64,000 nucleotides of DNA from NCBI RefSeq assembly GCF_001701025.1, contig NZ_CP016793.1, forward strand, positions 6,448,001 through 6,512,000, in the 5' to 3' direction. The stretch is from Lentzea guizhouensis (GTDB taxonomy: Bacteria; Actinomycetota; Actinomycetes; Mycobacteriales; Pseudonocardiaceae). Position numbers and translations under genes: made by a program. Shown in pieces: positions 7,881-16,128 of the stretch. The first letter of the stretch is position 1, and each line of letters opens with the position of its first letter. The notes beneath the pieces were generated by a model that searched no databases, had not been told where the DNA came from, and worked only from the letters and a program-made list of their open reading frames with translations.

Positions 7881-8531
7881 TCAGGCCGTACCGCTGGTTC
7901 GCCTGTCGTACCGGGCCGACACACCGTCCAGGACCATGGCGAGGTGGCGCTCGAACCGCTGGTCGCCGTCATCACGAAGGTGCCCGGCGGCTTTGACCAG
8001 CGGTGCGCGCTCGCCCAGCCAGGCGTCCCGTTCCGGCAGTGAGTACCGCGCGGGGTCGTCGTCGGCCGACTGGAGCCGTTCCTGCTCCTCGATCACGAAG
8101 CCGACGACGAACGCGACGACCAGGTCCAGGGCGTCGTCCGCCTCCGCGAGGGTCAGCCCCGCCTCCGTCCAGCGCTGGTACAGGGGTTCCTTCAGCAGCA
8201 CCACCTCGGGGTCGGAGATCCGCGCGCCGCTGAAGATGCGGGCGCCGTCGCGGTGGCGCAGGTACTCGGCGCGGAGCACGCGGGCGTAGGCCGCGAGGCC
8301 GTCGCGCCAGTCCGTGGTGGCGGCCGGCGCCGCCTCCATGATCCGGCGCAGGACCGTGGTGCTCATCTCGTCGAGCAGCTCCTGCTTGTTGCGCACGTGC
8401 CAGTACAGGGCCGGTGCGCGGACGTCGAGACGTGCCGCGAGCGCGCGGACGGTGACGCCTTCCATGCCCTTTTCGTTGAGCAGCTCCAACGCGGCGGCCA
8501 CGACCTTCTCCCGCGAGATCCCCTTCGGCAT
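7881..8531 (-). CDS. TetR-family transcriptional regulator
   Basis: The start at 8531 (M-P-K-G-I-S-R-E-K) gives 216 residues. The N-terminal helix-turn-helix (about residues 8-50) contains V-R-A-L-A-A-R-L-D-V-R-A-P-A-L-Y-W-H-V-R-N-K, typical of the TetR subgroup with a TetR_C-type ligand domain that fills the remainder. It is divergent from the beta-propeller/DUF5624/MFS operon, with two palindromes between the starts, so it most likely represses that operon and itself until a ligand binds. An exporter in the target operon fits a small-molecule inducer, which I cannot name. The longer frame to 8570 runs through the operator and is less likely. Confidence 0.88.
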   Translation of the reverse strand: MPKGISREKVVAAALELLNEKGMEGVTVRALAARLDVRAPALYWHVRNKQELLDEMSTTVLRRIMEAAPAATTDWRDGLAAYARVLRAEYLRHRDGARIFSGARISDPEVVLLKEPLYQRWTEAGLTLAEADDALDLVVAFVVGFVIEEQERLQSADDDPARYSLPERDAWLGERAPLVKAAGHLRDDGDQRFERHLAMVLDGVSARYDRRTSGTA

Positions 8532-8538
8532 GGTTGAC

Positions 8539-8587
8539 AACTTATCAAAGTTAAGCAACGCTGGCGGCATCCAATTAACTTAGTTAA
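8539..8587. promoter_or_regulatory. Two palindromic TetR operator candidates
   Basis: AACTT-4 nt-AAGTT (8539-8552) lies next to the TetR start and TTAAC-TTA-GTTAA (8575-8587) lies just before the ribosome binding site of the divergent gene. Both sit in an A/T-rich island within high-GC DNA. Their position between divergent genes suggests binding by the TetR protein at 7881-8531. Confidence 0.6.
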
Positions 8588-8596
8588 GGAGCTGCC

Positions 8597-9724
8597 GTGC
8601 GGCATGCCGGCGCAAGCCACCCCAACGCGAAGGTCCTGGCGGTCCACCAGCGTCTGAAGACGTCCGGCGCTCGGAGCGCGCACGTCTTCCGCACCGGTCG
8701 CGGGCTGCACCTCGTCGTTCCCCAGCTGGCGGAGGACCTGCCCGACCGGCCCGCGGACATGAACGGCGGCAACGCCGACGTCGACGCGCTGCTGTACCGC
8801 TGGGAAGCGGAGCGGTTCGTCGAGGTGGACCGCCTGCCCTGCCCCAGCGGTGAGGACGCGCTGAGCTTCCGCAGCGGAGGCAGGACCTACCTGGCGTTCG
8901 CCAACCTCCGCACCGGGAAGGGGCCCTACGAGACCGACGTCGACTCGCTCATCTACCGCGAGGACGACGACGGGGAGTGGACCGTCGACGAGGCGCTGCC
9001 CACCTTCGGTGCCAAGCAGTGGCACCACTTCGCGGTGGGCGACCGCGAGTTCCTCGCGCTGGCCCAGGGTCTGACCATGCCCGGCCTCTCACCCAAAGGC
9101 CACGGACGCTCGGTCGTCTTCGAGCGCATCGACGGGCGGTGGCGGGAGTTCCAGGTGCTGGGTGGGCGCTGGGGCTACAACTGGGCCGACTTCCGCGTTG
9201 GCGCGCACCACTTCCTGGCCTACGCCGACCACGTCTCACCCAGTGTCGTGTACCGCTGGGACGGAACCTCCTTCGTCCCCTACCAGACGTTCGCCGAGAG
9301 GTTCGGGCGGAGCTTCCAGCACTTCACGCAGGACGGAGACGAGTGGCTCGCCTTCGCGTGCATCAACGGCGACTCGACGCTGCACCGCTGGAACGGTGAG
9401 CTCTTCGAGCTGCACCAGACGCTCGGCGGCCAGGGCGGCCGCGAGTTCGAGCTCTTCCGCCACGGCGATGGCCTGTACCTCGTCCGCGTCTGCTTCGTCC
9501 AGGGCAACCCGCCCACGCCCCGGACCGACCTGATGTCGCAGTTGTACAGGTGGGACAACGGGAAGTTCGACGTGGTCGAGGAGTTCCCCACCTGCGGGGG
9601 CACCGACGCGAGCTACTTCCAGGCCGACGGCAGGGACTTCCTGGTCGTCGCCAACAGCCTCACCCCGGACCTGCGCTTCCGCCAGGACACCGTCGTCTAC
9701 GAGCTCTCGCTCGACAACGCCTGA
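8597..9724 (+). CDS. Seven-repeat EAR/EPTP beta-propeller protein
   Basis: The GTG at 8597 follows AAGGAG by 5 nt and gives 375 residues. The chain consists of about seven repeats of 44-50 residues, each with a Y-R-W-(D/E/N)-G-x-F strand and an A-F-R/F-x-x-G-x-x-F/Y-L-A/V strand. The N-terminal half-repeat and the C-terminal V-V-Y-E-L-S-L-D-N close the ring. This is the pattern of EAR/EPTP repeats, which fold as a seven-bladed propeller and usually mediate protein-protein contact. No signal peptide or membrane span is visible, so it appears cytosolic. It is the first gene of a three-gene operon with a DUF5624-like protein and an MFS exporter, opposite a TetR gene. Its role there is unknown. 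Confidence 0.75.
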   Translation: MRHAGASHPNAKVLAVHQRLKTSGARSAHVFRTGRGLHLVVPQLAEDLPDRPADMNGGNADVDALLYRWEAERFVEVDRLPCPSGEDALSFRSGGRTYLAFANLRTGKGPYETDVDSLIYREDDDGEWTVDEALPTFGAKQWHHFAVGDREFLALAQGLTMPGLSPKGHGRSVVFERIDGRWREFQVLGGRWGYNWADFRVGAHHFLAYADHVSPSVVYRWDGTSFVPYQTFAERFGRSFQHFTQDGDEWLAFACINGDSTLHRWNGELFELHQTLGGQGGREFELFRHGDGLYLVRVCFVQGNPPTPRTDLMSQLYRWDNGKFDVVEEFPTCGGTDASYFQADGRDFLVVANSLTPDLRFRQDTVVYELSLDNA

Positions 9725-9747
9725 CCTGAACCTGCGAGGAGAACGCC

Positions 9748-10929
9748 ATGCGATACCGACCCAACCCGCACTTCATGCGGTTGTTCGAGATGTTCACCTC
9801 CGCGCCGGGCAGCATCGGCCAGAACCTGCAGCGGCGGCTGGGCGAGGCCCACTCCGACTCCCCGTTGCTGCTGGCGACGGGCACCGACCTGGTGCTGTTC
9901 CCCGGCGGCGGACGCCCGCCCACGTCGGTCGACTTCAGGAAGGGCACCAGGGGGTTCTTCGAGATCACCGCGGTCTCGCACCTCGGCCTCACGATTCCCT
10001 ACCTGGCGAGGTTGCGCGAGCTCGGCGACGTCAGCTGGGAGACCGCGGCCAAGGAGCTCGTCGCGCAATGCCGCGTCGTCCAGGACTTCAACAGCGTCTC
10101 GTACTGGCGTGACGAGGTCGCGGTCGCCGCGTGGCGGGGGCATGAGGAGAAGATCGCCGATCTCGTCGACTACACCTGTGCGACCACCGCGGACTACTTG
10201 GAACGCGCGATGGAGAACCCGGAGCTCCTGACGTTCGAGTATCTGCGCGCGAACCTGCTCGAAGGCGACGGACCGCACGCGGTACCCGTGCCGTTCAACG
10301 ACATGATGGCGGCGACCTTCGCCCTCTCCGCACTGGACTCGGTGCACCGGAGCCTGAAGTGGCTCCACGAGCAGGCAATCGACTGGGCGCGGCTGATGGT
10401 GATCGTCGCCGGTGGTGCCGGACGCCCGAGCGCCGGCCTGACCTGGCAGACCAACAACGTGTGCCCGCTGCTCTACGAAGCGTCGGGCCACGAGCTGGAC
10501 CCGGCCCGGCTGATCATCGCCCCGACCGCCCCGACCCTCGAACCCGAGCAGTTCGCCGACGCCGAGGTCTGCGCTCGGGCCGAGGCGCAGTACCGCAAGT
10601 TCTGGTACGGCTGCCTGTCGTCGGTCGAGATGAGCCGTCTCATGTGGCCGGACCACCCCGCCTTCGAGAAGAGGATCGACCAGGCGCCCGTGGTCGACCC
10701 CGCCACCGAGGTGGTCAACGCGATGCCGCGCGTCCGGTCGGTCCACGACAAACGGGCCATCGTGACCAGGCTCCGCTACGTCATGGAGGACCCGGCCGCA
10801 CAGATCGCGACCGCCGGCCTGCAGTTCGTGCTCGACCAGTTGAGTGCCAACGGAAACCGGCCCGAGCTCGTCGAGATCCCCGGCTTCACCGGCACCACCT
10901 ACCCGGCGGGTCGCGTTGACCTCCGCTGA
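9748..10929 (+). CDS. DUF5624-like protein of unknown function
   Basis: ATG at 9748 follows GAGGAG with good spacing, 23 nt after the propeller gene. The 393-residue protein has no signal peptide or membrane span. The N-terminal block (P-G-S-I-G-x-N-L, L-L-L-A-T-G-T-D-L-V-L-F-P-G-G-G-R-P-P-T, A-V-S-H-L-G) matches my recollection of the DUF5624 family found in actinobacterial and proteobacterial biosynthetic loci. I am not certain of the family and no catalytic motif is known to me. Conserved-looking polar motifs include N-D-M-M-A-A-T-F and G-G-A-G-R-P-S-A-G-L-T-W-Q-T-N-N. Sandwiched between a propeller protein and an exporter, it may be the enzyme of a small secondary-metabolite or detoxification unit. 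Confidence 0.6.
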   Translation: MRYRPNPHFMRLFEMFTSAPGSIGQNLQRRLGEAHSDSPLLLATGTDLVLFPGGGRPPTSVDFRKGTRGFFEITAVSHLGLTIPYLARLRELGDVSWETAAKELVAQCRVVQDFNSVSYWRDEVAVAAWRGHEEKIADLVDYTCATTADYLERAMENPELLTFEYLRANLLEGDGPHAVPVPFNDMMAATFALSALDSVHRSLKWLHEQAIDWARLMVIVAGGAGRPSAGLTWQTNNVCPLLYEASGHELDPARLIIAPTAPTLEPEQFADAEVCARAEAQYRKFWYGCLSSVEMSRLMWPDHPAFEKRIDQAPVVDPATEVVNAMPRVRSVHDKRAIVTRLRYVMEDPAAQIATAGLQFVLDQLSANGNRPELVEIPGFTGTTYPAGRVDLR

Positions 10930-12370
10930 CGGGGCGTCCGGGGGCCGCGGTCCTGGCGTCCTCGATCCGCCCCCATCACCGCCGCACAGCCGGTGGAACC
11001 GCCGTCTCGCCGGGCAGATCGCCGTGTTGCTCCTGGCCAACGTGCTGGCGGACACCGTGGTCGTGACCCCCATGCTCGTGTTGCCCCAGATCCTCGACCA
11101 CTACGACACCGACCAGGCGGCGTGGGTCAGCTCCAGTGCGATGCTGGCGGGGGCGATGCTGGCGCCGTTGTTCGGCAAGAGCGCCGACGTTCACGGCAAA
11201 CGCCGGGTGCTGACGGCGGCACTGCTCGTCGCGGGAGGCGGTGGGCTCATCTGCCTGCTGGCCCCCGGCCTGTGGGTCTTCGTCCTGGGCCGGATGGTGC
11301 AGGGCGCCGCGGTGGCCGGGGTCTTCCTCACCGTCGCACTCGTCCAGGACCTCTGCACGCCGAAGGTCGCGATGACCGCGGTGGGCGCGGTGACCGCCGG
11401 CGCCGGCATCGTGAGCCTCGTCGTGAACGTGTCGGTGGAACAGTTGGTCGCCCAGCACGGGTTCCGCGTGGTGTTCCTGGCCTCGGCGGCGCTCGCGGTC
11501 GTGGCCGTGGTCCTCATCCGGTTCCTCGTCCCGGAACCGGCCACCAGGACGGCGGGACGCCTCGACGTCGCCGGCGCCGTGCTCTTCGGCGGCGGGGTGA
11601 CCGCACTGCTCGCCTTCATCAGCTTCGGAGGCGACATCGGCTGGTTCAGCCCTGGTGCGCTCGCCCTGCTCGCCGGCGGTGCCGCCGCCCTGGCCGCGTG
11701 GGTCAGGGCGGCCGGGCGGGTGCCCGAGCCCGTGATCGACATCAGGAACCTCGACCGGGCACTGGTCTTCACCCTCCTCGTGACCGTGCTGGGCACCGGC
11801 GCGGTGCAGAGCATGGACCAGCTCCTCAGCGTCATCGCGCAGGTACCGGCGGAACGAGGTCTCGGGTACGGGTTCGACGCCACGGGATCGCTGAGCCTGC
11901 TGTTCGGCATCCCGGCCATCGGCATCATGGCCGGAGGACTGCTCTCCGGCTGGGTCGCCGCACGCCTCGACCCCTCGGTGGCCTTGGCCGGGGGAGTGGT
12001 GGCCGGAACCACCGGCGCGGTCGGGATGTTCGCCGGCGCTTCCTCGTTCTACGGCGCGATCTCCTTCGCGGTCCTGCTCAACCTGTGCCTCGGTGTGCTT
12101 CTGGTCTCCGGTTTCACCATGGCGGCGGTGCTCGCGCCGCCGGAGCGCCAGGCGGTTACCGCGAGCATGGTGTCGGTCATGAGCGCGACCGGCTCGGTCG
12201 TCATGAGCTTCGTGGGCGCGGCCGTGCTCTCCGCCACCGACGTGGTCGTGGTCGGGACCGTCGTGAACTCGGCGGTCGGCGTGTACGCCTACATCGGGAT
12301 TTCGGCCGGTGCGCTGGCGATCGCCGTCGTCCTGGCCTGGGTTCTGGTCGCACAGCGGCGCCGGGGGTGA
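10916..12370 (+). CDS. MFS exporter, DHA2-like (14 helices)
   Basis: The likely start is TTG at 10916, overlapping the end of the preceding gene by 14 nt; no better in-frame start exists before the first membrane helix. The 484-residue protein has a cytosolic basic N-terminus, about 14 hydrophobic spans and the MFS motif A-like G-K-S-A-D-V-H-G-K-R-R between helices 2 and 3. The short G-A-V-T-A-G-A-G-I-V motif of antiporters lies in helix 5. It probably exports a small molecule in exchange for protons. As the last gene of the TetR-controlled operon it may pump out the inducer or the product made or sensed by the two proteins upstream. Confidence 0.8.
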   Translation: MTSADGASGGRGPGVLDPPPSPPHSRWNRRLAGQIAVLLLANVLADTVVVTPMLVLPQILDHYDTDQAAWVSSSAMLAGAMLAPLFGKSADVHGKRRVLTAALLVAGGGGLICLLAPGLWVFVLGRMVQGAAVAGVFLTVALVQDLCTPKVAMTAVGAVTAGAGIVSLVVNVSVEQLVAQHGFRVVFLASAALAVVAVVLIRFLVPEPATRTAGRLDVAGAVLFGGGVTALLAFISFGGDIGWFSPGALALLAGGAAALAAWVRAAGRVPEPVIDIRNLDRALVFTLLVTVLGTGAVQSMDQLLSVIAQVPAERGLGYGFDATGSLSLLFGIPAIGIMAGGLLSGWVAARLDPSVALAGGVVAGTTGAVGMFAGASSFYGAISFAVLLNLCLGVLLVSGFTMAAVLAPPERQAVTASMVSVMSATGSVVMSFVGAAVLSATDVVVVGTVVNSAVGVYAYIGISAGALAIAVVLAWVLVAQRRRG

Positions 12371-12373
12371 CCG

Positions 12374-12400
12374 CTCTACGTCAGTCCCGGTGACGTAGAG
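12374..12400. terminator. Hairpin between convergent MFS and response regulator genes
   Basis: Perfect 10-bp inverted repeat CTCTACGTCA (12374-12383 and 12391-12400) with a 7-nt loop, 3 nt after the MFS stop. It could end transcription from both sides. Confidence 0.7.
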
Positions 12401-12474
12401 GTCCGGTCCGGCACGCAACCCGTCGTCCGGGCACCCTTCACCGCGGTGCGGTCGGAAGGTCGGTCAGGGCCGGC

Positions 12475-13170
12475 TCACGCTTGCGGGTCGAGGTCGGCGT
12501 CGTGGACGAGCAGGGCGATCTGGACGCGGTTCTCGAGGTCCAGCTTGGTGAGGATGGCCGAGACGTGGGTTTTGATGGTGGCCAGGCCCAGGTGGTGGCG
12601 GGCGGCGATCTCGGCGTTGGAGCGCCCGGCGCCGACGTCGATGGCCACGGTGCGTTCGCGCGGGGCGAGGGTGTTCAGACGACGGCGTGCTGCTTCGGCG
12701 CGGGCGTCGCGGCCGAGTCCCGCGCCCGCGACGCGGTCGATGAGGCGGCGGGTGACCTCGGGCGAGAGCACCGGTCTGCCTTGTGCCGCCTGGCGGATGG
12801 CGGTGACGAGCTCCTCGGGCGGGGTGTCCTTCAGCAGGAAGCCGGCCGCGCCCGCGCGGAGGGCGCGCAGGACGTGGGCGTCGGAGTCGAAGGTGGTGAG
12901 CACGACGATCTGGGGCGCGTGGCCACGGGCGTGGAGGGTCTCGGTGGCGGTGATGCCGTCGGTGCCGGGCATGCGGATGTCCATCAGCACCACGTCGGGT
13001 GCGTGGCGGGCGGCCAGTTCGACCGCCTCGGCGCCGTCGCTCGCATCGGCGACCACCCGCACGTCGGTGGCGCCGCGCAGCATCATGGTCAGGCCGAAGC
13101 GCACGACCGGGTCGTCGTCGGCGATCAGCACCGTGATGGCCGGGGCGTCGCCCGGTGCTTCCTCGGTCAC
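12475..13170 (-). CDS. NarL/LuxR-family response regulator
   Basis: The 231-residue protein has a receiver domain with an acidic pair D-D-D-P, phosphoacceptor Asp about 64 in V-V-L-M-D-I-R-M-P-G, switch Thr in V-L-T-T-F and Lys in L-L-K-D-T. It ends with a LuxR helix-turn-helix (L-A-P-R-E-R-T-V-A-I, S-N-A-E-I-A-A-R-H-H-L-G-L-A-T-I-K-T-H-V). The GTG start at 13170 overlaps the stop codon of the kinase gene (GTGA), so translation is coupled and the two form a two-component pair. Targets are unknown. The divergent secreted peptidase gene beyond the kinase is an obvious candidate. Confidence 0.92.
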   Translation of the reverse strand: MTEEAPGDAPAITVLIADDDPVVRFGLTMMLRGATDVRVVADASDGAEAVELAARHAPDVVLMDIRMPGTDGITATETLHARGHAPQIVVLTTFDSDAHVLRALRAGAAGFLLKDTPPEELVTAIRQAAQGRPVLSPEVTRRLIDRVAGAGLGRDARAEAARRRLNTLAPRERTVAIDVGAGRSNAEIAARHHLGLATIKTHVSAILTKLDLENRVQIALLVHDADLDPQA

Positions 13171-14324
13171 GCCGGCCACGGTAGCCGCACCGCCAGCCGC
13201 CAGCCGCCGGTGCGAGTCGGGCCGTGCCGGAGGTCGCCGCCGACGAGGGTGACCCGTTCGGCCAGGCCGCGCAGCCCCGCCCCGGAGCCGGGTGGTGCCG
13301 TCGCCGGGCGCACGCGTGGTGCCTCGTTGACGACCTCCGCGCTCAGGTGCGCACCGGGTTCGGCGGTGATCGTGACGACGACCGGCGCGGCCGGAGCGTG
13401 CTTGCGCGCGTTGGTCAGCGCCTCCTGCACGAACCGGTACAGGGTGCGCCCCAAGGCCGCCGGAACCGACGACGCGCCGGTGCACACGCCCGGCTCGTCG
13501 CGCAGCCGCACGACGGTGCCGGTGAGGGCGGTTTCCTCGACGAGTTCGGCGATGTCCGTGACGCCGGGAAGCGGCACGTCACCGTCCGGGGCGCGCAGCA
13601 CCGAGATGACCCCGCGCAGGTCCTTGAGCGCGCGGTGGGCGTTCTCCCTGATCAGCTCCGCGGCCTGCTGGGTCTCCTCGGCCGTGGCGGCGCGGTGGAA
13701 GGCCAGGGCGCCCGCGTTGATGGCGAGCAGGGACAGCCGATGGCCGAGCACGTCGTGCATCTCCCTGGCCAGGGCCTCGCGGGCCTCGAGCCTGGCGTGC
13801 TCGGTGCGCAGCCGGGCCTCGACCTCGGCGGCGACGGCCCGTTCGCGCAGCGACGCGATGAGCTGGCGGCGACTGCGCAGCAGCAGACCCGACGCGACGA
13901 CCGCGAAGTGCACCAACAGGATCCACGACACGAACATCCACGTCGACAGCATGGGTTCCGGCCGCAGCACCTGATAGACCGAGTGGGCGGCCACGCTGCC
14001 CACGGCGAGCAGCACGACCGCCCCTGTCGAGCGGCGGATGGCCACGGTGAACAGCAGGACCACCGCCGCGGGTGAGACGGTCTCGGAGAAGGTGGTCAGC
14101 ACCACCAGGACGGTGGCCAGCACCGTCGGGCAGCGGCGTCGCCACCAGAGTGCGAGGCAGCCGAGTGCCCCGGCGGCGATGTCGGCGGTCAAGATCCAGT
14201 CCGGTGGCATCGGCCCGATCTCCCGCCGCAGAACCACCAGCGTGACCCCGGCCGAAACCGCGAACGCGAACAGCCCACCGTCGGCGACCCGGTCCCGGAG
14301 CCGGCTGTCCGCTGTGTCGTTCAC
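13167..14324 (-). CDS. NarL-type sensor histidine kinase
   Basis: Starting at GTG 14324 (V-N-D-T-A-D) the protein has 385 residues. An upstream extension adds only a poly-glycine run. Four to five hydrophobic spans occupy the first 150 residues, with little extracellular sequence, so the stimulus is probably sensed in the membrane. A short coiled linker leads to the HisKA_3 dimerisation motif R-E-M-H-D-V-L-G-H-R-L-S with His about 189, then a HATPase domain with N-A-R-K-H-A and G-x-G-A-G-L-R-G-L-A-E-R-V. It phosphorylates the response regulator encoded immediately downstream. The gene is divergent from a peptidase lipoprotein gene 161 bp away. Confidence 0.9.
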   Translation of the reverse strand: MNDTADSRLRDRVADGGLFAFAVSAGVTLVVLRREIGPMPPDWILTADIAAGALGCLALWWRRRCPTVLATVLVVLTTFSETVSPAAVVLLFTVAIRRSTGAVVLLAVGSVAAHSVYQVLRPEPMLSTWMFVSWILLVHFAVVASGLLLRSRRQLIASLRERAVAAEVEARLRTEHARLEAREALAREMHDVLGHRLSLLAINAGALAFHRAATAEETQQAAELIRENAHRALKDLRGVISVLRAPDGDVPLPGVTDIAELVEETALTGTVVRLRDEPGVCTGASSVPAALGRTLYRFVQEALTNARKHAPAAPVVVTITAEPGAHLSAEVVNEAPRVRPATAPPGSGAGLRGLAERVTLVGGDLRHGPTRTGGWRLAVRLPWPA

Positions 14325-14485
14325 GGTGCCGAGCCTAGACAGGCCACCGCCCCCGCCGCCTCCCACCGAAGACGGAGTCCCGGCTCCGACTTCGGTCAGG
14401 TGTCGCGAGCCCGGCGACGGATCCGCCCGAGCACCCGGCGGTCCTAGCGTCGATGCGGCAAATCACCACGAGGTAAGGAGTTCCT

Positions 14486-16042
14486 GTGTTCCGTACGCGC
14501 TCGAGGCTGTTCGTCGTGGGAGCCGCGTTGCTGGTCCTCGTGGGCGCCTGCACCACACCGTCCCCGCCCGTCCCGCCGCCTCCACCGGACCTGACCGAGT
14601 TCCACGACCAGCGGATCGCGTTCGAACCGTGCGGCCCCTTCGCGACGACGGCCACCGACGAGAAGCTGTTCGCCAACAAGCGCCTGGACTGCGCGCGAGT
14701 GCAGGTTCCCGTGGACTACGACAACCCCGGCGGCGCTCGCGGCCAGGTCGCCGTGCTGCGGATCCCGGCCAGTGGCAACAGGATCGGGTCGCTGTTCGTC
14801 AACCCCGGCGGTCCCGGCGGTTCGGGGATGAACTTCGTCGCCGCGATGGCCGCGTCGAAACCGCTGTGGACCGAGGGGACGCTCGGGCAGCGGTTCGACG
14901 TCATCGGGTTCGACCCCCGCGGTGTGGGCGCGTCGCTGCCCCACCTGGACTGCTTCACCGATGCCGAGGACGACGAGCGCGTCACGGGCCTCGACAGCGT
15001 GCTGGACCAGGACAGCGCCGCCGGCGAGGAGCAGGCCCGGGAGATCGTGCGGCGGTGCGCGGCGAGCGCGGGAGGGGAGGACGCGCTCACCAGCGTCGGC
15101 ACCAGGGAGACCGCGCGGGACATGGACGTGCTGCGGGCCGTCCTCGGCGACGACGAGCTGACCTACCTCGGCTACAGCTACGGAACCGAGCTGGGTGGGG
15201 TCTACGCGGAGGCGTTCCCGGAGAAGGTGCGCGCGCTGGTCCTCGACGGTGCTATCTCCCCGGGCAAGACCCCGATCGAGATGACCATCGCGCAGGCCGC
15301 GGCAGGCCAGGAGAGCTTCACCCGGCTGGCCCAGGAATGCGCGAAGGCTCCGGACTGTCCACTGGGGACCGATCCGGCCCGCGCGACCGAGAGGTTCCAG
15401 GCGTTGACGCGGCCCCTGGCCGACAGGCCCGCGCCGACCACCGACGGCCGCGGCCTGAGCCACGCCGACGCCGTCATCGCCGCACTGGCCGGCATGCGCG
15501 CCGAGGCTCTGAGCCCCCGGTTCATCAAGGGGCTCACCGAACTGGCCGCGGGCCGGGGCGACATCCTGCTCTCGCTGCGCGACCAGATCACCGGCCGCGA
15601 ACCGGACGGCCGCTACAACGGCACGCTCGACAGCTTCCTGGCGATCCGGTGCATGGACTGGCCCCGTCGCACGCCGGCCGAGCAGACCGACGTGCTCCGC
15701 CGGATCCGTGAGGCCGCACCCGTCGTGGACGACGGCACGCCGGTCGAGCAGAGCCACCACGTGTGCGCGGCGTGGCCGAAGCCGCCGTCCAGGACCGGCC
15801 CCTGGCTCTCCGGCGGCGCCGACCTGCCGCCGACGCTGACCGTGTCGACCACCGGGGACGTGGCCACTCCGCACCAGGCCGGGGTCGAGCTGGCCGAAGC
15901 ACTCGGCGGCAGCCTGCTGACCGTCGAGGGTGATCAGCACGGCGTCTCCTTGGTCGGCGGCAACGCGTGCATCGACGACACCGTCCTCGCGTACCTGGTC
16001 GAGCTGAAGACACCACCCGAAGGCACCCGTTGCGTCCTGTGA
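14486..16042 (+). CDS. Secreted alpha/beta hydrolase lipoprotein, tripeptidyl aminopeptidase type
   Basis: The GTG at 14486 follows AAGGAG. The 518-residue protein has a signal peptide ending in the lipobox L-V-G-A-C (Cys about 21), then a Pro-rich spacer. The hydrolase domain has the oxyanion loop N-P-G-G-P-G-G-S-G and the nucleophile elbow G-Y-S-Y-G (Ser about 231). Asp about 457 in T-T-G-D-V-A-T-P and His about 485 in D-Q-H-G-V-S-L complete the triad, followed by a C-terminal TAP-like region with extra Cys. This is the order in actinobacterial tripeptidyl aminopeptidases and related proline-preferring exopeptidases. It should be anchored outside the membrane and trim peptides. It is divergent from a two-component system that may control it. 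Confidence 0.88.
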   Translation: MFRTRSRLFVVGAALLVLVGACTTPSPPVPPPPPDLTEFHDQRIAFEPCGPFATTATDEKLFANKRLDCARVQVPVDYDNPGGARGQVAVLRIPASGNRIGSLFVNPGGPGGSGMNFVAAMAASKPLWTEGTLGQRFDVIGFDPRGVGASLPHLDCFTDAEDDERVTGLDSVLDQDSAAGEEQAREIVRRCAASAGGEDALTSVGTRETARDMDVLRAVLGDDELTYLGYSYGTELGGVYAEAFPEKVRALVLDGAISPGKTPIEMTIAQAAAGQESFTRLAQECAKAPDCPLGTDPARATERFQALTRPLADRPAPTTDGRGLSHADAVIAALAGMRAEALSPRFIKGLTELAAGRGDILLSLRDQITGREPDGRYNGTLDSFLAIRCMDWPRRTPAEQTDVLRRIREAAPVVDDGTPVEQSHHVCAAWPKPPSRTGPWLSGGADLPPTLTVSTTGDVATPHQAGVELAEALGGSLLTVEGDQHGVSLVGGNACIDDTVLAYLVELKTPPEGTRCVL

Positions 16043-16128
16043 CCCGGGCGCCGGCCAACCGGGCGAGCGGAGTCGACCTCGCCCCGACGACCCGGACGGC
16101 GAATTCGATTCGACGAGGACTGATTTCC

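Noticed and set aside
10976..12418. Minus-strand frame opposite the MFS exporter
   Set aside because: Asp/Glu/His/Arg-rich antisense composition without a fold; membrane protein on plus strand is convincing.
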